Shown: positions 27,711 to 36,472 of the stretch, piece by piece
How the letters are laid out: each line of letters opens with the position of its first letter
How positions within the stretch are numbered: the first letter of the stretch is position 1
From: Paraferrimonas sp. SM1919
GTDB lineage: Bacteria; Pseudomonadota; Gammaproteobacteria; Enterobacterales; Shewanellaceae
Direction of reading: 5' to 3'
DNA: 64,000 nucleotides
Assembly: GCF_010993985.1 (NCBI RefSeq)
Contig: NZ_WINH01000001.1
Span: forward strand, 62,001-126,000
Notes under the pieces: model-generated
Database searches by the model: none
Told to the model about the DNA's origin: nothing
What the model saw: only the letters and a program-made list of their open reading frames with translations
Translations under genes and position numbers: made by a program

Positions 27711-28232
27711 TTACTGCCCCATCGCTGCCCTTAGGGCATTCAAACCTGCGACAGAGAAGCCAACATCATTGAAGTAAATGATACGGTGATTTTTATCTAG
27801 CAATATGACTCGGGTGTTACGAGGGTTTTGATTACCCGTAAAGGCTTGCAGTGTGTCACCATCTTGGTAAACCGTGATCACCCCTTGCCACAATTCTTTG
27901 GGAATACCGGCACGCATACCATTGTTGATTACGGTTTCAAACATACGTGGAAACATTCCGCCAATGGTTGGCAGCTCGTAGGCATCCACTACGGTATTGG
28001 TCATGTCTAATCCGATTAACCAGCGGTCAATATCAAATTGTGAATCCTGCTTATAGCCAACTAACAGTACCGTATAATCCCCATTAAAATGTCTCGGCAT
28101 TTGCACTGTTTGCTGCTCTAAGGTTTCACCGCTAATCTCTGGAAAGTTTTGGCCTATGGGGTTTTGATTGGGATATTGATTGGCACAACCACTTATCAGC
28201 AATAGTGACAACATAATAAATAGAAATTTCAT
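27711..28232 (-). CDS. ATP10/thioredoxin-like lipoprotein
   Basis: 173 residues with a lipobox (ISGC, C16). The mature domain looks thioredoxin-fold-like and resembles ATP10-type sequences: GQNFPEISGETLEQQTVQMP, DYTVLLVGYKQDSQFDIDRWL, VDAYELP, then NTRVILLDKNHRIIYFND. The thioredoxin CxxC is absent, so it is not an obvious oxidoreductase. ATG 28232 is chosen with GGAG 6 nt upstream. It is probably co-transcribed with DUF2256; the family is commonly seen near photolyase genes in related bacteria. Role unknown. Confidence 0.65.
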   Translation of the reverse strand: MKFLFIMLSLLLISGCANQYPNQNPIGQNFPEISGETLEQQTVQMPRHFNGDYTVLLVGYKQDSQFDIDRWLIGLDMTNTVVDAYELPTIGGMFPRMFETVINNGMRAGIPKELWQGVITVYQDGDTLQAFTGNQNPRNTRVILLDKNHRIIYFNDVGFSVAGLNALRAAMGQ

Positions 28233-28297
28233 AATCACTCCTTTTAACTCTTATCACCAATACGCTTAGCTTATTGATATAGTTCATTTTTAAAATG

Positions 28298-28336
28298 AAA
28301 ACAGCTCCTATCACTGGGTAATAGGAGCTGTTTTTT
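28298..28336 (-). terminator. Terminator downstream of the TonB receptor gene
   Basis: A 14-bp perfect stem (AAAACAGCTCCTAT / ATAGGAGCTGTTTT) with a 9-nt loop lies 20 bp past the receptor stop. T tracts follow both arms, so it can act in both directions. Confidence 0.88.
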
Positions 28337-28355
28337 ATATTACAAGGTGCGGCCT

Positions 28356-30863
28356 TTAAAAGCTAAAGTTCACCTTCGCGTAAGCAAAACCACCGTTAAA
28401 GCCATAACTGCCCGTTACTGGGTATTTAGCTCCCAAAATACCTTGATATGGATTTTCTTGTGGGTAGTGGTTTAACAGGTTTTGAGCACCTACGGATACA
28501 CGCCAGTTTGAAGTGGCTTGATAGCTTACTTCGGCATCTAAGGTTACGGCGCTTTCAACTTCAATCGGTAAGGTAGGATCATCAGCATGGTGCTCTAGGA
28601 ATTCACCATAGTAGTTGACCCTTACTAATGAGGTTAGCGCATCAGTATATTGCTGATTCCAAGTCAGGGTGCCTTTTGAATTAGGTAAGGCATTTTCAAT
28701 CGCAACCACTTTACCGGCAGCATCAATGGTTTCTGGATTAAATTTATCGACACTGGTTTCAGTGTAGTTGTAGGCTAACGCAAATTTAGCGCCTTCAATA
28801 AATTCAGGGCTGTAGTTCACTACGAGATCGACACCTTGAGTCGTGGTATCAAAACCATTAGTAAAGAACTTAACTTGGGTTAATTGTTGGGCATCTTTAA
28901 CCCCTGACTCAAATAAGGCATCTTTGTCTGCTTGAGTCAGCATCTGTGGTGAACTTTGTGAGATGCGATCAACCAATTTAATGTGATAGTAATCGGCAGT
29001 CACAAACAGGTCACCTACTGTCCACATTGCCCCCAATGAATAGTTGGTCGAGGTTTCAGGTTTAAGCGCTGTTGCCCCTTTTTGCATAGATACAATGTTC
29101 GTTGGTGGCAACGTTGCCTCATCCACTAATCCACCAGCTGTACTTGTAGTCGTCACGTTACGCACATAAGACTGCCCCACGGTTGGAGCCCTAAATCCTG
29201 TGCTTAGCGCAGCACGTAGACCTAGGTCATCGGTTACGTTATACAGGGTGCTTAACTTCCAGTTCGTTGTGCCACCAAAATCTTGATAGTTTTCATAACG
29301 TACTGCGCCAGTTACCAGCCATGCATCGGTAACTTGCTTTTCAACATCTACATACATGCCGATATTGCCACGAGACCAAGAACCCGCATCGCTGGCCTTG
29401 AAGCCTGGGAAACCATTAGAGCCTACCGCAAAACCTTGCTTGTATAGTTCGCCATTGGTATAGGAGGCTTCATCACCAGCATAGATTTCAAAGGTTTCTT
29501 GGCGGTATTCAATACCAGAGGCAAAATGCCAGGTATCGATTTCTGCATAGTTCAAATCAAGGCTGACACCTTGCTCAATTTGAACATATTTACCAGGGTC
29601 AAATTCAGTCGGTGAATCTGGCCCTAAAGAAGCATTAACGGTATTTTTAATGTAAAAATCCGCTTCGTTAGCACCGTAAGAGGCGCTGAAATCATAATCA
29701 ATGCTATCGGCCAATACACCTTTGATACCTGCCACTAATGAAGTGTCAGTGACTTTGCCACCAAACTTAGGGGTAAAACCATTTGGATTTAATTCTTGGA
29801 AGCTAAAACAGTCTTCACTCGCCAATGCTTGCTCATGGGTCATCCCAAAACACACACTATTTTGTGGATTATTTTCATCCCAGTTGCCCGAGATATCGGC
29901 AATTAATGGATTGCCATCAGGATCTGCATAGACACCATCACGGGTTTCAGGATTACGGTAGTAGAAGCCCCCTTCAATATCACGCTTGGCATAGTTACCA
30001 AACAGGTAAGCTTGGGTATCGCTATTAATATCAAAGCCAGAGTTAACAAACAGTTTTATGTCTTCTTTGGTTTCTGGGTTACCCCAAATTTGTACAGGAC
30101 CATTGGCACTGATCTTACCTTCGTCAATTAAGCCTTGGGCATCATCTCGTTGCACACTGCGGCTCGTTGCTGCGGCCGTTTTATACTCTGCAGATAAATT
30201 GATAAAGCCATTATCGCCTACCGGTAAACCAAGATTAGCGGCAATCATTGGACTTTCACCATCGCCTTCATAGTACTGCCCATAACGCGCCTCTATCAGA
30301 CCGCCTTCAGAGTCATCTTTTAACTGAAAGTTAATGACCCCAGCGATGGCATCAGAACCGTATTGAGCCGCAGCACCATCACGCAAAACCTCCACTTGTT
30401 TTAAGGCAATCGCTGGAATGACAGAAATATCTGGACCTTGGGCACCATTAGAAATACCAGGGCCTTGGAAAGCAATGACCGCTGCACGGTGGCGACGTTT
30501 GCCGTTAACGAGTACCAGGGTATGATCTGGCGCCATGCCACGCATATTGGCAGGACGTACTAAAGTCGCCGCATCAGAAATTGGCTGTACACTTACATTG
30601 TATGATGGTACGACTTTACCAATGAGATCGGACATATCGGTGGCGCCATTTTTACTGACTTCTTCACTGTCAATAATATCAATTGGCACCGACGAACTGG
30701 TAACTGAGCGTGGGGCTGCTCGCGAGCCAACTACCGCAATTTTTTCTACTTTTACTGCTTCAGAGGTAGAGACTTCTTGAGCAAAACTGATATTTGAAAG
30801 TGCCATACCAATAGACAAGCTTAGCGTGCTTAGACCAAAGGATTTTTTTGAAACAACGGACAT
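28356..30863 (-). CDS. TonB-dependent outer-membrane receptor
   Basis: 835 residues. The signal peptide ends near ...ALSNISFAQ. The plug domain follows (KIAVVGSRAAPRS, RGMAPDHTLVLVNGKRR, VEVLRDGAAAQYGSDAIAGVINF), then a ~650-residue barrel with family strands such as ALSTGFRAPTVGQSY and a terminal aromatic (YAKVNFSF). Transport substrate unknown; the type is common for siderophore, heme or oligosaccharide uptake. It is a single gene with its own terminator. Confidence 0.93.
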   Translation of the reverse strand: MSVVSKKSFGLSTLSLSIGMALSNISFAQEVSTSEAVKVEKIAVVGSRAAPRSVTSSSVPIDIIDSEEVSKNGATDMSDLIGKVVPSYNVSVQPISDAATLVRPANMRGMAPDHTLVLVNGKRRHRAAVIAFQGPGISNGAQGPDISVIPAIALKQVEVLRDGAAAQYGSDAIAGVINFQLKDDSEGGLIEARYGQYYEGDGESPMIAANLGLPVGDNGFINLSAEYKTAAATSRSVQRDDAQGLIDEGKISANGPVQIWGNPETKEDIKLFVNSGFDINSDTQAYLFGNYAKRDIEGGFYYRNPETRDGVYADPDGNPLIADISGNWDENNPQNSVCFGMTHEQALASEDCFSFQELNPNGFTPKFGGKVTDTSLVAGIKGVLADSIDYDFSASYGANEADFYIKNTVNASLGPDSPTEFDPGKYVQIEQGVSLDLNYAEIDTWHFASGIEYRQETFEIYAGDEASYTNGELYKQGFAVGSNGFPGFKASDAGSWSRGNIGMYVDVEKQVTDAWLVTGAVRYENYQDFGGTTNWKLSTLYNVTDDLGLRAALSTGFRAPTVGQSYVRNVTTTSTAGGLVDEATLPPTNIVSMQKGATALKPETSTNYSLGAMWTVGDLFVTADYYHIKLVDRISQSSPQMLTQADKDALFESGVKDAQQLTQVKFFTNGFDTTTQGVDLVVNYSPEFIEGAKFALAYNYTETSVDKFNPETIDAAGKVVAIENALPNSKGTLTWNQQYTDALTSLVRVNYYGEFLEHHADDPTLPIEVESAVTLDAEVSYQATSNWRVSVGAQNLLNHYPQENPYQGILGAKYPVTGSYGFNGGFAYAKVNFSF

Positions 30864-31259
30864 AAAAAGAAACCTAATTACAAAAACAACTCAACAACAA
30901 TTAACATTGCCACAAACAATTGACTGCATATTACAAACAAACCTCAGCGCCACTCAAGAATATTCATCCTAATAATTTGAATTTATATTCACTTAAGTTT
31001 TTTTAGCTACAGGCAACAACAATCAAAGAGTATTATTCTATTTGTTTAGGGGGATAATAAGAAAACTGATTTTTACAGGGGGATGGCGCGATAACAAATT
31101 GTTAAAAATTAACAATCGAGCTACATCAGCACTTGTTGATTAAGTTTTTATTCGCCATTTAATTCACGAATGGCGAATAAAAATTCACTATTAAGTAATG
31201 TTGATACTACTGCTCAGTTTACTGGCGTTAACCATTAGATAACTGCTGTGGTCATCGAT
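30864..31259. other. Intergenic region (396 bp), no gene
   Basis: The gap lies between the TonB receptor start and the glgA stop. It is AT-rich and should contain the receptor promoter. No open frame of interest was seen. It holds one 15-bp inverted repeat (31145-31183), described separately. Confidence 0.7.
31145..31183. repeat. 15-bp perfect inverted repeat downstream of glgA
   Basis: TTTTTATTCGCCATT / AATGGCGAATAAAAA with a 9-nt loop. On both strands the T-run is on the 5' side of the stem, so it is not a classical intrinsic terminator despite its position after glgA. It may protect the 3' end of the message. Confidence 0.7.
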
Positions 31260-32687
31260 TTATGTTAACTGCTGATAAAGCGCGAGGTAAGCTTTGGTGG
31301 CTTTATCCCAACTAAAATCTTGTGACATCGCGTTAATTTGAATTTGCTGCCATGCTTTGCGCTTTTTATAGGTCTGACAGGCCTCTAAAATTGAGACTTG
31401 CAAAGACTTCACGGTCATCTGATTAAATACGAAACCCGTTTGAGGTTTATCCGTTTGTTGCCAAACTGAGTCAGCTAAGCCCCCGGTTCTTCTGACGATA
31501 GGCAACGTACCGTACTTCAGCGCATACAGCTGCGTTAAACCACAGGGTTCAAAACGGGAGGGCATCAGGAAAGCATCGGCACCAGCTTGAATTTGATGAG
31601 ATAGCACTTCATCATAGCCAATAAAGACCCCAACATTATCAGGGTAAGATTCAGCTAAGGCTAACAACGACTGCTCTAATTGTGGGTCGCCACTGCCTAG
31701 AATGACAAACTGGGCGTTATGCCTTAAGCCACTCTCGATACAGTCAAGCACAAGATCGACCCCCTTTTGTTCGGTAAGTCGAGTGACCATGGCAATTAAT
31801 GGCCCTTTTGCAGTCGTCATTTCAAAACGTTTCAACAACGCCTTTTTATTTATGGTTTTATGTTTTAGTGTGTCAACCGTATATTTCTTGGCGATGTTGT
31901 CATCGGTTGCTGGGGACCATATTTGATAATCTACCCCATTTAGTATGCCCACTAACTTATGCTGATAATGGCTGAGCAAACCTTCTAAGCCACAGCCAAA
32001 CTGTGGTTGTTGAATTTCTTTGGCATAAGTCGGACTGACCGTGGTCACTTTATCAGCATAAACAATTGCCGCTTTTAACATGCTGACATCACCGTAATAT
32101 TCCATGGCGTCCATGCTAAAGTAGTCATTGCTTAACTTTAATAACGGAAAATCTGCAGCGTCAACCCGCCCTAAATATTGTAAATTATGAATGGTTAGCA
32201 CCACTTTAATTTGTTGCATGCGCCACTGATGTAAATAAACTGGAACCAGACCCGCTTGCCAATCATGAATATGAATAACATCTGGTCGCCAATCATTTAA
32301 TGAACCAAAGGCTGCCAGCGCTGCTGCACACCAAGATAAAACACTAAAACGAGTAACGCTATTGGCATGGGGGTGACCACTGTTATCGACATATGGCCCG
32401 CCTTCGCTGTGGTATAAATTGTCACATTCAAGCAAATAAAAGGTTATCTTTGAGTTTTTTAGCGTGGCGATATTCATTCTCACGGGCTCATCAAGCATAG
32501 GCGGATACAATAACGGCCCCTCCTCTATGCTCAAATCGGTATCATCGACACAACTGTAATGGGGGACAACTAGTCTGACCTCATGCCCTTGCTGGCACAA
32601 TTGTTCAGCCAAAGAGTAGCTCACATCCCCTAAGCCCCCCGTTTTAACCAGTGGATAAACCTCGGCAGTAACAAATAACAGCCTCAT
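31260..32687 (-). CDS. glgA: Glycogen synthase GlgA (GT5)
   Basis: 475 residues from ATG 32687 (AAGGAA upstream). The ADP-glucose binding motif KTGGLGDV is at residues 15-22. IHDWQAGLVPVYL and the C-terminal PSRFEPCGLTQLYALKYG and VRRTGGLADSV blocks are those of bacterial ADP-glucose starch/glycogen synthases. It extends alpha-1,4-glucan chains in the cytoplasm. It is divergent from glgC (434-bp gap), so both may be controlled from one intergenic region. Confidence 0.96.
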   Translation of the reverse strand: MRLLFVTAEVYPLVKTGGLGDVSYSLAEQLCQQGHEVRLVVPHYSCVDDTDLSIEEGPLLYPPMLDEPVRMNIATLKNSKITFYLLECDNLYHSEGGPYVDNSGHPHANSVTRFSVLSWCAAALAAFGSLNDWRPDVIHIHDWQAGLVPVYLHQWRMQQIKVVLTIHNLQYLGRVDAADFPLLKLSNDYFSMDAMEYYGDVSMLKAAIVYADKVTTVSPTYAKEIQQPQFGCGLEGLLSHYQHKLVGILNGVDYQIWSPATDDNIAKKYTVDTLKHKTINKKALLKRFEMTTAKGPLIAMVTRLTEQKGVDLVLDCIESGLRHNAQFVILGSGDPQLEQSLLALAESYPDNVGVFIGYDEVLSHQIQAGADAFLMPSRFEPCGLTQLYALKYGTLPIVRRTGGLADSVWQQTDKPQTGFVFNQMTVKSLQVSILEACQTYKKRKAWQQIQINAMSQDFSWDKATKAYLALYQQLT

Positions 32688-33121
32688 AAAAATTCCTTTT
32701 ATTTCAATATATAACAAAAAAAACAATGAACTCATTACTGCCGCGAGCTCGGCAATTGCCACAGTTACATTCACCATCTTTTGTATTATGCCTAAAAAAT
32801 GCCATCGATTTAGGTGAAAAAAAATACGATATAAATTTTCTAGTAAGTGTTAAGTTTTAACTATTAGTTTGTTGAAAGTTTTTTTTTAATAATTTTTCAT
32901 TGGCTATGCTTGATACATCTCTTTTTTTCGCCAAAGGCTGCCTTCTAAAACCGTATCGTTAGCTCGCTAATTTTTCTAATTTTGCGTGAATCGTTTCAAC
33001 ATATTGTCATATTTATGTACCAAAATGAATCAGAGTAATGGCTCCAGCCAACACCCAATTCTTGGCAGACATTACTTTGTTGTTATATCAACCTTACATG
33101 CATACATATTAAGGAAAAGCT
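32688..33121. promoter_or_regulatory. Divergent glgA/glgC promoter region (434 bp)
   Basis: No protein-coding frame with family similarity was found here. The region is AT-rich with long T and A tracts and must hold the promoters of both divergent glycogen genes. I could not identify a specific operator or riboswitch by eye. Confidence 0.5.
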
Positions 33122-34438
33122 ATGGCGATAAGGCAACAAATATCAACTGGCAATTTAAATGCAGCTTTGGCAAAAACCATTGCCGTAGTGTTGGCTGGCG
33201 GCCGCGGTTCCAGGCTCAAGGAACTCACTGACAACCGTTCCAAACCGGCTGTGCCCATCGCTGGAAAATACAAAATCATTGATTTCCCGTTATCCAATTG
33301 TCTCAATTCTGGGATCCGCCGCATCGGTGTTGCCACCCAATACCGCTCTCACACCTTAAATCAGCACATACAAAGGGGTTGGAGCTTTTTTAGAGCGGAT
33401 CTTGGTGAGTCCATGGAGCTTTGGCCAGCCCAGCAACAAACCGATGGCAATTGGTACCAAGGCACCGCGGATGCGGTATACCAAAACCTGTCGATTATTG
33501 GCGGCACCCAGCCTGAGTATGTGGTAGTACTTGCTGGGGATCATATCTATAAGCAAGATTATTCGCTGATGCTCAGGGATCATATCGATTCACAAGCCGA
33601 TATTACCGTTGGTTGTATCGAAGTCAGTAAACAAGAAGCCTCTGAATTTGGTGTGATGGCGGTAGACTTAAAAAGAAATATCACTTCATTTGTTGAAAAG
33701 CCAAGTTCGCCGCCTACCATTCCAGGGAGTAATGACCGCTGCTTAGCCAGCATGGGGATTTACATTTTTAATGCTGATTTTCTCTTTCAGCGCCTCCAAA
33801 AAGATGCTCAAGATCTTGAATCAAGTCATGACTTTGGCAACGATATTATTCCCTCAGCCATTGGCACCCAAAAAATTATTGCCCATCCATTATCTTTGAG
33901 TTGTATCAAAAATAAGGATTATGAAACACCTTATTGGCGAGATGTGGGCACCTTGACTGCCTATTGGCAGGCTAATATTGACCTAACCAAACTTAAACCA
34001 CAATTAGACCTATACGATGATAACTGGCCAATTCATACCACTCAGTATCAAAGACCGGCTGCTAAGTTTAATCATAACAGCGAAGGCAGGGTTGGCTATG
34101 CCGTTAATTCTGTGGTGTCTGCCGGTTGTCTAGTCTCTGGTGCCAGTGTCGAGCAATCGATGCTGTTTAACCATGTGACGGTAAATTCATATTCCCATAT
34201 ACAAGAATCTGTTTTATTGCCCAATTGCGAAATTGGCCGTGGCTGTCAACTCAAGAAAGTCATTTTAGATATGGATTGCAAATTACCGGCTGATTCTATT
34301 ATTGGTTTTGATGAAGAGTTTGATAATAAATACTTCCGCCGTAATGAAGATGGCATCGTACTGGTGACCCAAGCGATGATCGATGCTTGGCAGCAAGAGG
34401 TTGCCGACCAGCAAGACAGTCAAAAGCAAAGCGCCTAA
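33122..34438 (+). CDS. glgC: Glucose-1-phosphate adenylyltransferase GlgC
   Basis: 438 residues with AAGGAAAA before the ATG. The nucleotide-binding signature VLAGGRGSRLKELTDNR and the allosteric-site block SKPAVPIAGKYKIIDFPLSN are intact, as are YQNLSIIGG, LAGDHIYKQDY and VEKPSSPP. A left-handed beta-helix-like C-terminus carries hexapeptide-type repeats. It makes ADP-glucose, the donor for GlgA, and is normally the regulated step of glycogen synthesis. Confidence 0.96.
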   Translation: MAIRQQISTGNLNAALAKTIAVVLAGGRGSRLKELTDNRSKPAVPIAGKYKIIDFPLSNCLNSGIRRIGVATQYRSHTLNQHIQRGWSFFRADLGESMELWPAQQQTDGNWYQGTADAVYQNLSIIGGTQPEYVVVLAGDHIYKQDYSLMLRDHIDSQADITVGCIEVSKQEASEFGVMAVDLKRNITSFVEKPSSPPTIPGSNDRCLASMGIYIFNADFLFQRLQKDAQDLESSHDFGNDIIPSAIGTQKIIAHPLSLSCIKNKDYETPYWRDVGTLTAYWQANIDLTKLKPQLDLYDDNWPIHTTQYQRPAAKFNHNSEGRVGYAVNSVVSAGCLVSGASVEQSMLFNHVTVNSYSHIQESVLLPNCEIGRGCQLKKVILDMDCKLPADSIIGFDEEFDNKYFRRNEDGIVLVTQAMIDAWQQEVADQQDSQKQSA

Positions 34439-34459
34439 TTACTGGTTGATTTTTATGGG

Positions 34460-34487
34460 AACCCATTGAGTTACGACTCAATGGGTT
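34460..34487. terminator. Hairpin between convergent glgC and glgX
   Basis: A 12-bp perfect stem AACCCATTGAGT / ACTCAATGGGTT with loop TACG. The plus side is followed by TTTGTTATT, a modest T tract. It probably serves both converging genes. Confidence 0.8.
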
Positions 34488-34489
34488 TG

Positions 34490-36472
34490 TTATTGCGAGA
34501 GTAGATAGACACCTCGATTAATTGTTATCTTATTGCCAGCATTTAACTGGTAATCATTTGAGGCAAATTCGACGTGATTATGCTGCCAAGACAATTTATC
34601 CAGATTGATACCAAGAGGTTGCCCACCTCGATAAAACAACCATAATCTCGGCCCCATATGTAAATGTTCACTGTGTAATGCAATAAATTGCTGCTTGGGA
34701 TCCTGCCATGCAGCAGCAGTGAATGTCTGACCATCGGCATCCAGCCAGGCTAAATTTGCTTTGTGCTGGGGTTGTTGAAAGCTATCTTCAGGCAGAGGTA
34801 AGTTACCTAAAAAGATCCCTTTTTGTCTAAGATCGAGTAACTGCTGTAAAACCTCTTGTAGTGGGTGTTTGCCCTGTGGCCAGTGCAAATAATTACTGGG
34901 ATCATCTTGGCAATACGCGTTATTATTCCCCCCGTTACTATTAGCAAACTCATCCCCCTGCAGTAGGTGTGGGGTGCCTCGGGCTAATATCAAACAAGCG
35001 AATAAGGCTTTGGCTGACTGCTGACGCGCATCATTAATCGCTTTCGATTGGGTTGCCCCTTCAACACCGTGGTTATTTGAATAGTTATGGTTATGGCCAT
35101 CACGGTTTTGCTCACCATTGTTGTGATTATGTTTTTGGTTATAGCTACACAAATCATTTAAGGTAAAGCCATCGTGATAGCTAATAAAGTTCACACTTGA
35201 TAGAGGACTGCGTTGCCCGCCAAAGTGCGTCATTGAGCCCATCAAAGCCTGCACAAAGCTTCCCATATCACAAGGGTGATCCAACCAAAAACGACGCATA
35301 ACATCACGGAAGGTATCATTAATCTCTAACCATGGTGATTTGAAATTACCCAACTGATAGCCATTAACACCAATATCCCAAGGTTCCGCTATCAATATGG
35401 CATTGTGCAACACCGGATCTTGAGCGATCATTTTGAGTAATGGTGCTTGTGCACTAAAACCTTGGCTATCACGTCCTAATACTGTCGCTAAATCAAAGCG
35501 AAAACCATCCAGTTTAAACTCTTGCCTGAAGTAGCGTAAGGAATCCATGATCATGCCACTGGCAAGCTCAGTTTGGCAATTGATGGTGTTACCACAGCCG
35601 GTATGATTAATAAAATCACCGCCTTGTTGGAGATAGTATTGCGCACTGTCGAGGGCTTTAAAGTTGATGACTGCATGCTGGTGTTCACCTTCAGCACTAT
35701 GATTAAAAACCACATCTAACACCACCTTGATCCCTGCTCGATGGCACTCTCTGACTAGCGTTTTAAATTCTCTAATGGCATCTTTATACTTATAGCGTTC
35801 CTCTAGAGCAAAAAAATTAATTGGGTTGTAACCCCAATAGTTTTTTAATCCTAACTTGACCAAGTGACGCTCATCCATAAATGCCATACAAGGCATTAAC
35901 TGTATGGTATCGACACCTAAGGACTGCAAATACTTAATAGATTGTGGCTGTGCTAGGCCTAGGTAAGTCCCGCGTAATGATTCGGATAACAGTGGATTAA
36001 GCTGGCTAAAGCCTTTGACATGTAATTCGTAAATATTGCTAATGGGGGAAGTGGGAGGTTGCACTCCTTGCCAATCAAAATCGGCTTGGTCAGTCACTAT
36101 GGATTTCACCATAATGTCGAGGCTGCTTTGCGGGTTGCAAAAATCAAAGCTTGGATGCCAACTCAATGGCTCCGACAGCCTTTTAGCATAGGGGTCAACT
36201 AACAACTTACTTGCAGAGGTCTTAAGTTGAGGATGATTTATCACTCGATAGCCATAGTGTTGACCCGCGGCAACCCCCACAACTTCAATGTGAAAACAAT
36301 CACCGGTTTTATTGGCAATAGGAATAAAATGTGATGATTGTTGGTCATCAAACAGCACCAGTTCAAGCTCGCCAGCCTTACAATGAATGGCAAAATTAAC
36401 GCCGTTATCGGTCAAGCTCGCCCCAAGGGGATAAGGGCGACCTGCTCTTAGCTGATAATAGCTATGATTCAT
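34490..36472 (-). CDS. glgX: Glycogen debranching enzyme GlgX (GH13 isoamylase type)
   Basis: 660 residues. An N-terminal CBM48 domain (GRPYPLGASLTDNGVNFAIH) precedes the GH13 barrel. Catalytic region signatures are present: nucleophile Asp in GFRFDLATVLGR, acid/base Glu in LIAEPWD, and transition-state Asp in SYHDGFTL. It removes alpha-1,6 branches during glycogen breakdown. The start overlaps the end of glgB by 11 bp. Last gene of the four-gene operon. Confidence 0.95.
   Translation of the reverse strand: MNHSYYQLRAGRPYPLGASLTDNGVNFAIHCKAGELELVLFDDQQSSHFIPIANKTGDCFHIEVVGVAAGQHYGYRVINHPQLKTSASKLLVDPYAKRLSEPLSWHPSFDFCNPQSSLDIMVKSIVTDQADFDWQGVQPPTSPISNIYELHVKGFSQLNPLLSESLRGTYLGLAQPQSIKYLQSLGVDTIQLMPCMAFMDERHLVKLGLKNYWGYNPINFFALEERYKYKDAIREFKTLVRECHRAGIKVVLDVVFNHSAEGEHQHAVINFKALDSAQYYLQQGGDFINHTGCGNTINCQTELASGMIMDSLRYFRQEFKLDGFRFDLATVLGRDSQGFSAQAPLLKMIAQDPVLHNAILIAEPWDIGVNGYQLGNFKSPWLEINDTFRDVMRRFWLDHPCDMGSFVQALMGSMTHFGGQRSPLSSVNFISYHDGFTLNDLCSYNQKHNHNNGEQNRDGHNHNYSNNHGVEGATQSKAINDARQQSAKALFACLILARGTPHLLQGDEFANSNGGNNNAYCQDDPSNYLHWPQGKHPLQEVLQQLLDLRQKGIFLGNLPLPEDSFQQPQHKANLAWLDADGQTFTAAAWQDPKQQFIALHSEHLHMGPRLWLFYRGGQPLGINLDKLSWQHNHVEFASNDYQLNAGNKITINRGVYLLSQ

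Noticed and set aside
31145..31183. Intrinsic terminator for glgA
   Set aside because: The stem is perfect, but the T-run lies 5' of the stem on both strands, so no U-tract follows. Kept only as an inverted repeat.
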